Shown here piece by piece: positions 7,726 through 16,216 of a stretch of DNA of 64,000 nucleotides. The notes below the pieces were generated by a model. It was not told the DNA's origin. It did not search any database and saw nothing but the letters and a program-made list of their open reading frames with translations. The stretch is taken from assembly GCF_000403435.2 (NCBI RefSeq), contig NZ_KE159707.1, positions 126,274 through 190,273 of the forward strand, written 5' to 3'. This stretch comes from Oscillibacter sp. 1-3 (GTDB lineage: Bacteria; Bacillota; Clostridia; Oscillospirales; Oscillospiraceae). The stretch's first letter is position 1. Each line of letters begins with the position of its first letter. The translations under genes and the position numbers were made by a program.

Positions 7726-8769
7726 ATGAAAATCTACATTTACAGCGGCGGAGAGAAGCTGGTGGGCCGCAGCGGCGTGGGACAGGCCATCCGCCACCAG
7801 CGGGAGTGCCTGCGGCGGGCGGAGATCGAGACTTCCTCCCGCTGGACGAAGGACGCCGCCGCCGTCCATGTGAACACCGTCCTCCCGGACTCCGTGCTGG
7901 CGGCCCTGGGCGCCCGCCTGCGGGGGAGGAAGGTGGTGTGGTACGGCCACTCCACCATGGAGGATTTCCGCGGCTCCTTCAAGGGCTCCGACGCCCTGGC
8001 CCCCCTGTTCCGGCAGTGGATCAGGTTCTGCTACGGCCTGGGGGACGTGGTGCTGACCCCCACGGAGTACTCCCGGCAGCTGCTGGAGGGCTACGGTCTC
8101 AAGCGCCCGGTGTACAGCATCTCCAACGGCGTGGACACGGATTACTTCCGCCCGGACCCCGCCGCCCGCTCCGCTTTCCGGCGGCGGTACGGCCTGGAGG
8201 AGGACGCGCGGACGGTGATCTCTGTGGGCCACACCATCGCCCGCAAGGGACTGACGGAGTTTCTGGATCTGGCCCGGCGGATTCCCTCCGCCCGCTTTTT
8301 GTGGTTCGGTTGGACAGACCCCCGCCTGATTCCCCAGGAGATCGTCCGGGCCATTGAAAACGCCCCCGCCAACGTCCGTTTCCCCGGCTTTGTGGACCGG
8401 GAACGGCTGCGGGAAGCCTACTGCGGCGCAGACGTGTTCGCCTTTATGAGCCATGAGGAGACCGAGGGCATCGTGGTGCTGGAGGCCCTGGCCTGCGGGA
8501 TTCCCACGGTGGTGCGGGACATCCCCGTGTACGGCGGGTGGCTGGAGGACGGCAAAAATGTATACAAAGCGGCAAATACCGGCGAATTTCAACAGAGCGT
8601 TGAGGGTCTTCTCGCAGGCTCTCTGCCGGATCTGACCTCCGCGGGCCGGGCCACGGCAGAGAGCCGCAGCCTGGAGGCCGTAGGAGCCAGACTCCGGGAG
8701 ATTTACTGCCGGGAGCGGATTCTGCCGCCCCTGCCTGCCCCTGTGCGGCAGCGGCACGCCCGGGCGTAA
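7726..8769 (+). CDS. GT4 glycosyltransferase, CpoA-like diglycosyl-diacylglycerol synthase
   Basis: This 347-residue enzyme starts at ATG 7726 behind AAGGAGAGG. Its N-terminus (GRSGVGQAIRHQRECL) and the VVWYGHSTMEDFRGSFKGSD segment resemble pneumococcal CpoA, which adds the second sugar to monoglycosyl-diacylglycerol. The C-terminal half has the ISVGHTIARKG donor-binding strand and the EX7E motif in EETEGIVVLEAL. With the gene at 5483 it would make mono- then diglycosyl-diacylglycerol for the membrane. The family call rests on recalled sequence similarity, and the sugar specificity is unknown. Confidence 0.82.
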   Translation: MKIYIYSGGEKLVGRSGVGQAIRHQRECLRRAEIETSSRWTKDAAAVHVNTVLPDSVLAALGARLRGRKVVWYGHSTMEDFRGSFKGSDALAPLFRQWIRFCYGLGDVVLTPTEYSRQLLEGYGLKRPVYSISNGVDTDYFRPDPAARSAFRRRYGLEEDARTVISVGHTIARKGLTEFLDLARRIPSARFLWFGWTDPRLIPQEIVRAIENAPANVRFPGFVDRERLREAYCGADVFAFMSHEETEGIVVLEALACGIPTVVRDIPVYGGWLEDGKNVYKAANTGEFQQSVEGLLAGSLPDLTSAGRATAESRSLEAVGARLREIYCRERILPPLPAPVRQRHARA

Positions 8770-8789
8770 ATACAGAAATGAATACACAG

Positions 8790-8819
8790 GGCGGGAGGCA
8801 CAGAATTGTGCCTCCCGCC
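8790..8819 (+). terminator. Hairpin terminator after the CpoA-like gene
   Basis: A perfect 13-bp stem (8790-8802 with 8807-8819) closes a GAAT loop 21 bp after the stop codon. It lacks a long T-run. The 140 bases that follow hold no gene. Confidence 0.7.
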
Positions 8820-8959
8820 GGCTTATTGACAAACTGACAAATAGAAAGCAGGTCTGGTTGATGCCGGGGAGCACGGGAGGACAGCCTCCGCCCTATGCTG
8901 GATCAAATGGTTACAAATGCTGGCTGCGCAGGCGGCTGCGCAGCGGCACAGCCGCTCGC

Positions 8960-9394
8960 CTATTTGGGAGTCCTGCGGCGGTAATCCTCCACAATCTCCT
9001 TTAAGGTTGCGGACTGCAGGCTTGCCCGCAAATCCCCCCGAATCTTTTCGTAGGACGCATCAAGAACTCCGTGGATATTCCTGCCAACCGGACAGAAGGG
9101 CGACGGCGCGGAGTGAATCCCCATCAACTTATCCAGCGCATCGGGCTCAACCGCCATGCAGATCCGATACAGGCTGATCTGCTCAAGGGGACAGCTGATT
9201 GCCGCTCCGCCCCTCCCGGATTTGACCGATATGATGCCCGCCTTTTTCAGGGCGCTCATAATATTGCGGATCACGACGGGGTTGCACCCTGTCGACAATG
9301 ACAGCAACTCACTGGTCACCCGTCTGCCGCCGCCGTACTCATTGATAAAGAGCAGGCAGTGAACCGCGATGGAGCACTTTGTACTGATATGCAC
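8960..9394 (-). CDS. Rrf2-family transcriptional regulator
   Basis: The 144-residue protein has the Rrf2 N-terminus HISTKCSIAVHCLLFINEY, a winged helix (SELLSLSTGCNPVVIRNIMSALKKAGII) and the wing KSGRGGA. It lacks the three-Cys cluster of IscR and has only a lone Cys in FCPVGRN, so it resembles YwnA-type members that respond to redox or small molecules. GTG 9394 is the chosen start: GGAGGTG lies just upstream and family alignment begins there, although an ATG at 9427 extends the frame. It is divergent from the ferredoxin-flavodoxin gene, and two matched operators lie between, so it very probably represses that gene and possibly itself. Confidence 0.85.
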   Translation of the reverse strand: MHISTKCSIAVHCLLFINEYGGGRRVTSELLSLSTGCNPVVIRNIMSALKKAGIISVKSGRGGAAISCPLEQISLYRICMAVEPDALDKLMGIHSAPSPFCPVGRNIHGVLDASYEKIRGDLRASLQSATLKEIVEDYRRRTPK

Positions 9395-9440
9395 GGCTTC
9401 CACCTCCAGACAACACGAGCATACCACAAAATGCGGCTGA

Positions 9441-9501
9441 TGTAAATCTTGACATTACACCCAGGGAGCAGTATACTGTCAGTGTAATTCTAAATATTAC
9501 A
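9441..9501 (+). promoter_or_regulatory. Strong promoter bracketed by two Rrf2-type operators
   Basis: TTGACA (9449-9454) and TATACT (9472-9477) are 17 bp apart. Two 19-bp palindromes with TGTAA-N9-TTACA lie at 9441-9459 (over the -35) and 9483-9501 (just after the transcription start). Their centres are 42 bp apart, about four helical turns, which fits cooperative repression. Confidence 0.75.
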
Positions 9502-9517
9502 TATTGGAGGCGGAAAA

Positions 9518-10300
9518 ATGAGCGTTTACAAACTGATTTTCAGTCCCACAGGCGGTACGGCGAAAGTGGCCGCCGCAATCGCCCAGGCATGGAGCCAGCC
9601 TGCGGAAACCATTGATCTTTCCAACGCCGAAAGCGATTTTTCAACATACGCCTTTGGGGACGGCGATACCGCGCTGATCGCGGTGCCGTCTTTTGGAGGA
9701 CGTGTTCCCAAATTGGCGGCCGAGCGTCTGGCGAAAATCAAGGGCGGCTCCGCAAAGTGCGTCCTCGTATGCGTGTACGGAAACCGCGCGTATGAGGATA
9801 CCCTGGCGGAGCTGGAGGACATCGCCGAGAGCTGCGGCTTTCGTGTGGCTGCCGCGGTTTCAGCCGTCGCCGAGCACTCCATCATACACCAGTATGCCGC
9901 GGGGCGTCCCGACACGAAGGATTTGGAGACGCTTGCGGCATTTGCAAAGCGGATTCAGTTGGCCCTTCCCGGGATTTCCCAAAAGCCGGAGATTCCGGGA
10001 AACCGGCCCTATAAAAAGGCGGGCGGCGCGGGACTGACCCCGAAGGCGGACAAAAACTGCGTGAACTGCGGCCTGTGCGTGAAAAACTGCCCCGCCGGAG
10101 CGATTGACGCCTCCAATGTGAAATCATGCGATAAAAGCAGATGCATCTCCTGTATGCGGTGTGCCGTGCAGTGTCCCCATCAGGCCAGAAGGGTGAACGG
10201 AGCAATGGTGTCCGCCGCGGCGCTGGCCCTTAAAAAGGCATGCTCCGAGAGGAAGGAACCCGAGTTATTTATCGCGACTGAAGGGAGGACGCACAGCTAG
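9518..10300 (+). CDS. EFR1-family flavodoxin-like/ferredoxin fusion protein
   Basis: This 260-residue electron-transfer protein has an N-terminal flavodoxin-like domain with the FMN phosphate-loop motif FSPTGGT (residues 8-14). Its C-terminus has two ferredoxin-type four-cysteine motifs, CVNCGLCVKNCP and CISCMRCAVQCP (about residues 181-220), for two [4Fe-4S] clusters. The partner pathway is unknown. Control by the divergent Rrf2 regulator suggests a redox or stress role. The start is ATG 9518 behind GGAGGCGG. The stop codon lies in the loop of the terminator hairpin. Confidence 0.88.
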   Translation: MSVYKLIFSPTGGTAKVAAAIAQAWSQPAETIDLSNAESDFSTYAFGDGDTALIAVPSFGGRVPKLAAERLAKIKGGSAKCVLVCVYGNRAYEDTLAELEDIAESCGFRVAAAVSAVAEHSIIHQYAAGRPDTKDLETLAAFAKRIQLALPGISQKPEIPGNRPYKKAGGAGLTPKADKNCVNCGLCVKNCPAGAIDASNVKSCDKSRCISCMRCAVQCPHQARRVNGAMVSAAALALKKACSERKEPELFIATEGRTHS

Positions 10301-10317
10301 GCTGTGCGTCCTCCTTT
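10284..10317. terminator. Bidirectional terminator containing a stop codon in its loop
   Basis: A 14-bp stem (10284-10297 with 10301-10314) has TAG, the ferredoxin gene stop, as its loop. TTTC follows on the plus side. The convergent rlmA gene ends at 10317, so one hairpin serves both genes. Confidence 0.75.
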
Positions 10318-11147
10318 CAAGCCGGCCACAGCTTCCGGAAGATATGGATGCGGAAGGAGACGGCGGTCTCCAGGGTGTCCAGCGCCGCCAGCCGCTCCCC
10401 GCCGGATCTGGGCGTCTTCCAATAGTAGGGGGTCATGCGGAACAGGTTCTGAATGTCCTCCTGGCCGGGCAGAGTGATGACGCCGTCTACAGGGACGACC
10501 CTCTCATAGATGAAGCCCTCGTAGGGTGTCTCCTTCTCCTCGTTGAGGTAGGGATGGTCGTACAGCACCTGTTTCAGCTCCCACAGGTGCCGCTCTCCGG
10601 GGACCACGTACAAAAACACGCCGCCGGGACGCAGCACCCGGCGGAACTCCTCCAGAGCCAGGGGAGAAAAGCAGTCCAGCAGAAGGTCCAGAGAGCTGTC
10701 CGCCAGGGGCAGGCGGTAGGAGGAGGCCACGGCAAACTCTATTCCCTTCTCCCGTCTGGCGGCGGAGCGGAGGATGAACTTGGAGATGTCCGTCCCCGCC
10801 ATCCGGGGCCTCCTCCCGGCGGCCCGCAGGGCCTGGAAGATGCCGGCGGTGTAGTAGCCCTCGCCGCAGCCGGCGTCCAGGATCACGGGAGATTCCCCGC
10901 AGAGAGCCAAAATCTCACAACAGAGCGTATTCAAAAGCAGCTCATAATACCCTCTGGACAGGAACTCCCGCCGGGCTAGGGCCATCTGCCGGTCGTCGCC
11001 GGGAGCGGCGGAGCGCTTCTGATTGGGGGGCAGGAGATAGGCGTAGCCCTCCTTTGCCAGATCGTAGCTGTGGCGATTGGGGCAGGCATAGGCCCGCTCT
11101 CCCCGCGCCAGAGGCTCTCCGCATACGGGACAGCGAAACAGGTTCAT
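10317..11147 (-). CDS. rlmA: 23S rRNA (guanine-N1)-methyltransferase RlmA-like
   Basis: The 276-residue enzyme starts with a zinc finger (C6, C9, C22, H26 in FRCPVCGE and ACPNRHSYDLAKEGY), the hallmark of the RlmA family that methylates G745/G748 in 23S rRNA. The Rossmann SAM site VILDAGCGEGYY follows, then TDISK and LLLDCFSPLALEEFRRVLRPGG. The ATG at 11147 overlaps the MATE gene stop by four bases; the longer frame to 11249 lies wholly inside that gene. RlmA homologues can confer macrolide or tylosin resistance, and the linked exporter fits a drug-tolerance theme. I cannot tell the RlmA I or II position preference. Confidence 0.85.
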   Translation of the reverse strand: MNLFRCPVCGEPLARGERAYACPNRHSYDLAKEGYAYLLPPNQKRSAAPGDDRQMALARREFLSRGYYELLLNTLCCEILALCGESPVILDAGCGEGYYTAGIFQALRAAGRRPRMAGTDISKFILRSAARREKGIEFAVASSYRLPLADSSLDLLLDCFSPLALEEFRRVLRPGGVFLYVVPGERHLWELKQVLYDHPYLNEEKETPYEGFIYERVVPVDGVITLPGQEDIQNLFRMTPYYWKTPRSGGERLAALDTLETAVSFRIHIFRKLWPA

Positions 11148-12532
11148 GACGTTCCCTCCCGGGTCACGTTGTTGATCCACTTCCGGCTCCGGAGCCGCCA
11201 GATGCCCAGGGGCACCTTGCTGAGGCCCTCTGCCTGGATGCCCAGGCACACCAGGGCCACCGGCGCCTCAAACACCAGGGCCGACAGGACGGTGATGGGC
11301 AGGGCCACCAGCCACACGGAGCCCACGTCGATAACCGCGGACACCCGCACATCCCCGCCGGCCCGGAGGACGCCGGAGATGTTGGTGATGTCAAAGGCCT
11401 TGGTGGGCATCATGAAGATGAAGACCACGCACATGGTGGCGGCAATCTCCAGGGACAGCCCCTCCAGGTGGAACAGGGGGTAGAGCCGGGGAATGAACAC
11501 CGTGGGCAGCAGCACCGCAAGGGACAGCGACACCATGAGACCGATCAGCACCGTCAGCAGCAGCATGCACCAGCTCACCTCATAGACCTCCTCCCGGGAG
11601 GCCCCCTCGCCGATGCGCTTGCCCACGATCACCGCCGACGCGCCGGAGATGCCGTAGCAGGCCACGGTGGAGAACTTCTCGATATTGCCCATGATGGCGT
11701 AGGCCGCCAGCATCTCCTCGGAGATGGCCATGTGGCCGATGACGGCGGTGATGAGCGTGGTGCCCAGGCCCCACAGGGAGTCGTTGACCAGCACGGGGGT
11801 GGAGTATTTCAGAAAATCCCCCACAAAGGCGGTCCCCGGATGGAGGAGGGCGGCAGGCATCAGGGGGATGCGGCGGTTTCGCAGGGCGTAGCCGAAGGTG
11901 AGAATAAACTCCACCGCCCGGGAGATCAGTGTGGCGGCGGCGGCGCCAGTGATGCCCAGGGCCGGGGCGCCGAATTTGCCGAAGATCAGGACGTAGTTCA
12001 AAAATGTATTCAGCACCATGGAGACGGTGAACACGGTGAGGCCCATGGCGGGGTTCTCCGTGCTGCGCTGCACTCCCACATAGACGGAGCTGGCGGTGTT
12101 GAAGATGTAGCTGATGCCCACGATCCTGAGATACGGGGCCCCCAGCTGGATCAGCAGGGCGTTGTCCGTCACCAGCGCCATGACCTGGCGGGGGGCCAGG
12201 AACAGCGCCAGGGCGATCAGGGCGGCCAGAGACACGCCGGTATAAAGGGCGATGCCCATACAGCGGTTGATGGCCTCCGTGTCGTGCTTGCCCCAGTACT
12301 GGCTCACCAGCACCGCCAAGCCGCTGAGAAGGCCGAAGATGATGATCTGCACCAGAAAAATGGGGGTGTTGGCGGCGGTGACGGCGGACAGCTCCGACTG
12401 CCCCAGCAGGCCCACCATGAAGGTGTCCACAAACCCCAGGGACGTGGTGACGAGATTCTGCAGGATGATGGGCAGGGCCAGCATCCAGGTGTGCCGGTAA
12501 AAGCCGGGCTCCCGGCGGAGAAAGCGAAGCAT
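11144..12532 (-). CDS. MATE-family multidrug efflux transporter
   Basis: This 462-residue, roughly 12-helix cation/drug antiporter begins MLRFLRREPGFYRHTWMLAL. The repeated MATE halves are visible as LGFVDTFMVGLLGQSELSAV and PALGITGAAAATLISRAVE. It starts at ATG 12532 behind GGGGGAT, 43 bp after the cysteine desulfurase stop, and ends overlapping rlmA. The long upstream extension of the frame overlaps the desulfurase gene and is rejected. Substrates cannot be predicted. Confidence 0.88.
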   Translation of the reverse strand: MLRFLRREPGFYRHTWMLALPIILQNLVTTSLGFVDTFMVGLLGQSELSAVTAANTPIFLVQIIIFGLLSGLAVLVSQYWGKHDTEAINRCMGIALYTGVSLAALIALALFLAPRQVMALVTDNALLIQLGAPYLRIVGISYIFNTASSVYVGVQRSTENPAMGLTVFTVSMVLNTFLNYVLIFGKFGAPALGITGAAAATLISRAVEFILTFGYALRNRRIPLMPAALLHPGTAFVGDFLKYSTPVLVNDSLWGLGTTLITAVIGHMAISEEMLAAYAIMGNIEKFSTVACYGISGASAVIVGKRIGEGASREEVYEVSWCMLLLTVLIGLMVSLSLAVLLPTVFIPRLYPLFHLEGLSLEIAATMCVVFIFMMPTKAFDITNISGVLRAGGDVRVSAVIDVGSVWLVALPITVLSALVFEAPVALVCLGIQAEGLSKVPLGIWRLRSRKWINNVTREGTS

Positions 12533-12575
12533 ATCCGATCCCCCTTTTCGATACTGTGTGAGTTCCGGCAGCGGG

Positions 12576-13706
12576 TCACAGCATGGGCATCCGCTGGTCG
12601 TGGTGACGGCGCAGGGCCCCCGCGCAATCGTCGATCTCCTCCCGGGTAGTCTCCGGGCCAAAGCTCAGGCGGATGACGCCGGAAGCGGTCCGCTTCGGCA
12701 GCCTCAGCGCGGCGACAACGTGGCTGGGCTTCCCCTGGTGGCAGGCGGAGCCGGCGGAGATGCAGATTCCCTGGCCCCCCAGGTCGTTGACAATGTTCTG
12801 GCTGGGCCAGCCGGGGAGGGACACGGCGAGAATGTGGGAGGCCTGGGCGGCGCCGTTCAGGATCTGCAGGTCCGGAATCTCCAGCAGACGCTGGATGGCG
12901 TAGGTCCGCAGTCCCGCCAGATGGTCCGCAATGTCCATCTGCCGCCCCATCCGCAGCTCCGCCGCCTTGGCGAAGCCGGCGATCTGGGCGGTGGCCTCAG
13001 TGCCGGACCGGAAGCCGCTCTCCTGGCCGCCTCCGGCCAGCAGAGGCTTGGGGCTCTTCACACGGGGGCCGGCGTACAGGGCCCCGATGCCCTTGGGCCC
13101 GCCGATCTTATGGGCGGAGACGGTTACCAGGTCCGCCCCCAGGCGCTTGACGGAGAAGAGACCAAAGCCCTGAACCGCATCGGTGTGGAGGAGGGTCCTC
13201 GGATTTTTTTCCGCCAGCCCCTGGGCTACGGGCCGAACGGGATAGAGGTTTCCCAGCTCGTTGTTCACAAGCATCATGGAGACCAGGGCCGTGTCCGGCC
13301 GGACGGCGGCGAGAACCTGCTCCGCCTGGATGTCCCCGTTTTGGTCCGGGGCGAGATAGGTGAGCTCGTATCCCTCCCGCTCCAGCCATTTGCAGCTCTC
13401 CAGCACGGCGCTGTGCTCCACGGCGGTGGTGACGACGTGCCGCCCCAGATGGCGGTTCTGCCAGAGGGCGGCCCGAATGGCCCAGTTGTCCGCCTCGGTG
13501 CCGCAGGAGGTGAAGAACAGCTGCTTCGGCTCACACCCCAATGCCTCCGCCACGGTCCTCCGCCAGAGCTCCACCCGCTTCTTCATCTCCAGGCCCAGGG
13601 GGTACTGGCTGCTGGGGTTGCCGAATTGGCCCGCCAGCACCTCGTACATGGCGTCCGCCACGGCCTGGGGCACCGGCGCGGTGGCGGCGTAATCCAGATA
13701 AATCAT
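12576..13706 (-). CDS. Cysteine desulfurase, NifS/IscS-like
   Basis: The 376-residue PLP enzyme removes sulfur from cysteine for iron-sulfur clusters or thiolated tRNA. It shows the N-terminal YLDYAATAP, the cofactor-contact region VEHSAVLE and HTDAVQG, the Schiff-base Lys200 in SAHKIGGPKG and the persulfide Cys322 in SAGSACHQGK. It heads an operon with the MATE exporter and rlmA. Divergent from it is a gene pair ending in mtaB, itself a sulfur-inserting tRNA enzyme, so sulfur supply for tRNA modification is a reasonable guess. No scaffold (IscU) gene is adjacent. Confidence 0.88.
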   Translation of the reverse strand: MIYLDYAATAPVPQAVADAMYEVLAGQFGNPSSQYPLGLEMKKRVELWRRTVAEALGCEPKQLFFTSCGTEADNWAIRAALWQNRHLGRHVVTTAVEHSAVLESCKWLEREGYELTYLAPDQNGDIQAEQVLAAVRPDTALVSMMLVNNELGNLYPVRPVAQGLAEKNPRTLLHTDAVQGFGLFSVKRLGADLVTVSAHKIGGPKGIGALYAGPRVKSPKPLLAGGGQESGFRSGTEATAQIAGFAKAAELRMGRQMDIADHLAGLRTYAIQRLLEIPDLQILNGAAQASHILAVSLPGWPSQNIVNDLGGQGICISAGSACHQGKPSHVVAALRLPKRTASGVIRLSFGPETTREEIDDCAGALRRHHDQRMPML

Positions 13707-13735
13707 GATAACATCTCCTGCCCCCCGATTGGGGC

Positions 13736-13807
13736 TTGCCCAGCGGGGGAAAAACCGTTATAATAAGTCTAATATTTTATTATACAGGAGATTTTCCGAA
13801 AGCGCAA
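13736..13807. promoter_or_regulatory. Divergent promoters for the nifS-like and tfoX-C/mtaB operons
   Basis: On the plus strand TTGCCC (13736-13741) and TATAAT (13759-13764) are 17 bp apart. On the minus strand TTGCGC (13807-13802) and TATAAT (13784-13779) are also 17 bp apart. The start points face away from each other across an AT-rich core, so the two operons may be co-regulated. Confidence 0.6.
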
Positions 13808-13822
13808 GAAAAAGGAGAACCT

Positions 13823-14134
13823 ATGACGGAATTGACATCCATGACGAACATCGGCGCGGAGATGGCGAGAAAGCTGAGAGCCGTCGGCATCCACTCGGCG
13901 GAGGAGCTGATGGAGACAGGCTCCAAGGAGGCGTTTTTCCGGCTGAAAACGCTGTATCCCCAGGTCTGCCTGGTCCACCTCTACACCCTGGAGGGCGCCG
14001 TTCAAAATGTGGAGTTCAACAGCCTCTCCAGAGATCAGAAGCGGGATTTGAGGGCTTTCAGCGACTGTTTGAAGGGGAGGACGCCCCCTCCGCCCAAAGC
14101 GGCAAATCCATCTGAAAACGAGGACCGCCTATGA
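13823..14134 (+). CDS. TfoX C-terminal-domain protein
   Basis: The 103-residue protein matches the small helical TfoX-C domain (MTNIGAEMARKLRAVGIHSAEELMETG, a helix-hairpin-helix-like fold), found alone in many Firmicutes. A basic, Pro-rich tail (GRTPPPPKAANP) follows. In proteobacteria TfoX/Sxy controls competence, but a standalone C-domain has no settled role. ATG 13823 follows AAAGGAG; the longer frame to 13736 runs through the promoter. The stop overlaps mtaB by four bases. Confidence 0.8.
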   Translation: MTELTSMTNIGAEMARKLRAVGIHSAEELMETGSKEAFFRLKTLYPQVCLVHLYTLEGAVQNVEFNSLSRDQKRDLRAFSDCLKGRTPPPPKAANPSENEDRL

Positions 14135-15426
14135 AGATTGCCATTTACACCTTGGGCTGCAAGGTGAACCAATACGAGACCCAGGCCATGGAGCGCCTTC
14201 TGCGGGCCCGGGGCCATGAGATCGTGGACTTTTCCGCTGCGGCGGACGCCTACGTGGTCAACAGCTGCTCCGTCACGGCGGTCAGCGATCAGAAGTCCCG
14301 GCAGGCCCTGCACAAGATCCGCCGGGAACGCCCCGGCGCGGCGCTGGCCCTGTGCGGCTGCTACGCCCAGACCCATCCGGAGGACATGGAGGGACTGGAC
14401 GTAGACCTCGTCGCCGGCACCGGGGACCGGATGGGCTTCATCGCCCTGCTGGAGAAGGCGGCGGAGGAGCGCGCCAGAGTGACCGCCATCGACCGGGCCT
14501 TTGACCGCCGGGAATTTGAGGTCCTGCCCGCCGGCGGGCTGGAGGAGCGCACCCGGGCCATGCTCAAGGTGGAGGACGGCTGCGTCAACTTCTGCTCCTA
14601 CTGCATCATCCCCTACGCCCGGGGGCCGGTGCGCTCTCTGCCTCCGGAGCGGGCGGCGGAGCAGGCGGCGGCTCTGGCGGCGGCGGGCTACCGGGAGATC
14701 GTGCTGACGGGCATTGAGATCTCCTCCTGGGGGGCGGATCTGAAAAACGGTTTGCGCCTTGTGGACCTGATCGAGACCGTCTGCGCCGCGGCTCCCGGCG
14801 TCCGTATCAGGCTGGGCAGTCTGGAGCCCCGGACCGTCACAGAGGATTTCTGCCGCCGCTGTGCCGCCCTGCCGGACCTGTGCCCCCAGTTTCACCTGTC
14901 CCTCCAGAGCGGCTGCGACGAGACCCTGCGCCGCATGAACCGGAAATACGGCGCCACTCGGTATCTCCAATCCGTGGAGCTGCTGAACCGATACTTCGGC
15001 CGCCCCGCCCTCACCACCGACCTCATCGCCGGATTCCCGGAGGAGACGGAGGAGGAGTTTGCAGAAACCCTGGACTTTATCCGTAAGTGCGGCTTTGCCA
15101 GAATGCACATCTTCCCCTACTCCGTCCGTCCCGGCACCCCGGCGGCGAAGATGGCCCAGGTGCCCAAGGCCGTCAAGGCGGAGCGGGCCCGGCGGGCCTC
15201 CGCCGCCGCGGAGGAGATGCGGGCATCGTATCTCCAGGGCTGTGTGGGAGAGACTTATTCCGTCCTCTTTGAACAGCCGAAGGAGGGCCGGTTCTCCGGT
15301 CATGCCCCCAACTACATGGAGGTGCTGGCGGGAACGGCGGAGGCGGCGCTGCACAATCAGCTGCGAAACGTGCGGATCACCGGCACGGACGGGGAGATTC
15401 TCACAGGAGAGATACTGGAGGACTGA
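14131..15426 (+). CDS. mtaB: tRNA t6A37 methylthiotransferase MtaB
   Basis: This 431-residue radical-SAM enzyme converts t6A37 to ms2t6A in tRNAs reading ANN codons. Three N-terminal cysteines for the auxiliary cluster lie in LGCKVNQ, NSCSVT and CGCYAQ. The radical-SAM CxxxCxxC is C151-C155-C158 in CVNFCSYCIIPYARG, and a TRAM-like RNA-binding tail begins near residue 370. The YTLGCKVNQYETQ start and IIPYARGPVRS favour MtaB (YqeV) over MiaB or RimO. It is coupled to the TfoX-C gene and followed after 3 bp by yfbR. Confidence 0.92.
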   Translation: MKIAIYTLGCKVNQYETQAMERLLRARGHEIVDFSAAADAYVVNSCSVTAVSDQKSRQALHKIRRERPGAALALCGCYAQTHPEDMEGLDVDLVAGTGDRMGFIALLEKAAEERARVTAIDRAFDRREFEVLPAGGLEERTRAMLKVEDGCVNFCSYCIIPYARGPVRSLPPERAAEQAAALAAAGYREIVLTGIEISSWGADLKNGLRLVDLIETVCAAAPGVRIRLGSLEPRTVTEDFCRRCAALPDLCPQFHLSLQSGCDETLRRMNRKYGATRYLQSVELLNRYFGRPALTTDLIAGFPEETEEEFAETLDFIRKCGFARMHIFPYSVRPGTPAAKMAQVPKAVKAERARRASAAAEEMRASYLQGCVGETYSVLFEQPKEGRFSGHAPNYMEVLAGTAEAALHNQLRNVRITGTDGEILTGEILED

Positions 15427-15429
15427 GCG

Positions 15430-16005
15430 ATGAAGAGCCACTTTTTTGCCTACATCTCCCGGATGCGCTTTATCCAGCGCTGGGCGCTGATGCGCAACAC
15501 CGCGCCGGAGAACGTCCAGGAGCACAGCCACCAGGCGGCGGCGCTGGCCCACGCCCTGGCGGTGATCCGCAACGAAAAATTCGGCGGCCATGTGGACGCC
15601 GGGGCCGTGGCGGCGGCGGCGCTGTACCACGACGCCAGCGAGATCCTCACCGGGGATATGCCCACCCCTATCAAGTATGACAACCCCGCCATCCGCGGCG
15701 CCTACAAGGACGTGGAGGCCGTGGCAAACCGGAAGCTGCTGACCATGCTGCCGGAGGAGCTGCGCCGCGCCTACGCCCCTCTGCTGACGGAGGTCCCCGC
15801 CGAGACGGAGGAGCTGGTGAAGGCGGCGGATAAGCTCTCCGCCTACATCAAGTGCGTGGAGGAGCTGAAGGCCGGGAACACGGAGTTTCGGGAGGCCGCC
15901 GCCCAGACCCGCAGGGCGCTGGAATCCTACGGCCTGCCGGAGGTGGCGTACTTCCTGGAGGTCTTTATGGACAGCTTCTCCCTGACGCTGGACCAGCTGA
16001 AATAG
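15430..16005 (+). CDS. yfbR: 5'-deoxynucleotidase YfbR-like (HD domain)
   Basis: The 191-residue HD hydrolase should dephosphorylate deoxyribonucleoside 5'-monophosphates. It carries the YfbR hallmarks RWALMRNTAPENVQEHSHQ, the HD pair in ALYHDASEILTGDMPTPIKY and the late Asp in KAADKLSAYIKC. The length is close to E. coli YfbR (199). It is the last gene of the operon and is followed by a strong hairpin. Confidence 0.9.
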   Translation: MKSHFFAYISRMRFIQRWALMRNTAPENVQEHSHQAAALAHALAVIRNEKFGGHVDAGAVAAAALYHDASEILTGDMPTPIKYDNPAIRGAYKDVEAVANRKLLTMLPEELRRAYAPLLTEVPAETEELVKAADKLSAYIKCVEELKAGNTEFREAAAQTRRALESYGLPEVAYFLEVFMDSFSLTLDQLK

Positions 16006-16018
16006 CGTTTTTGCAAAA

Positions 16019-16049
16019 GAGAGACACGGCCCAAGGGGCCGTGTCTCTC
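16019..16049 (+). terminator. Intrinsic hairpin after yfbR
   Basis: A perfect 14-bp stem (16019-16032 with 16036-16049) closes an AAG loop 13 bp after the stop. The tail is A-rich rather than T-rich. The bases to 16216 hold no gene. Confidence 0.65.
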
Positions 16050-16216
16050 AAACTGTCAAAAAAGGCCGGAGATTTCGTCAACGGAAAGGAAGGGTGTGTG
16101 CGGGCTGTGCCCGCAGGCACGTTTCGGAGGCCCCGCCTGTAGGGCGGCTCTCAGGCCGGAGATAACCCAAGAGGGGTTTCCTGCGCTGTTGAAAATCTCT
16201 CTCAGCTTTATGCGGG

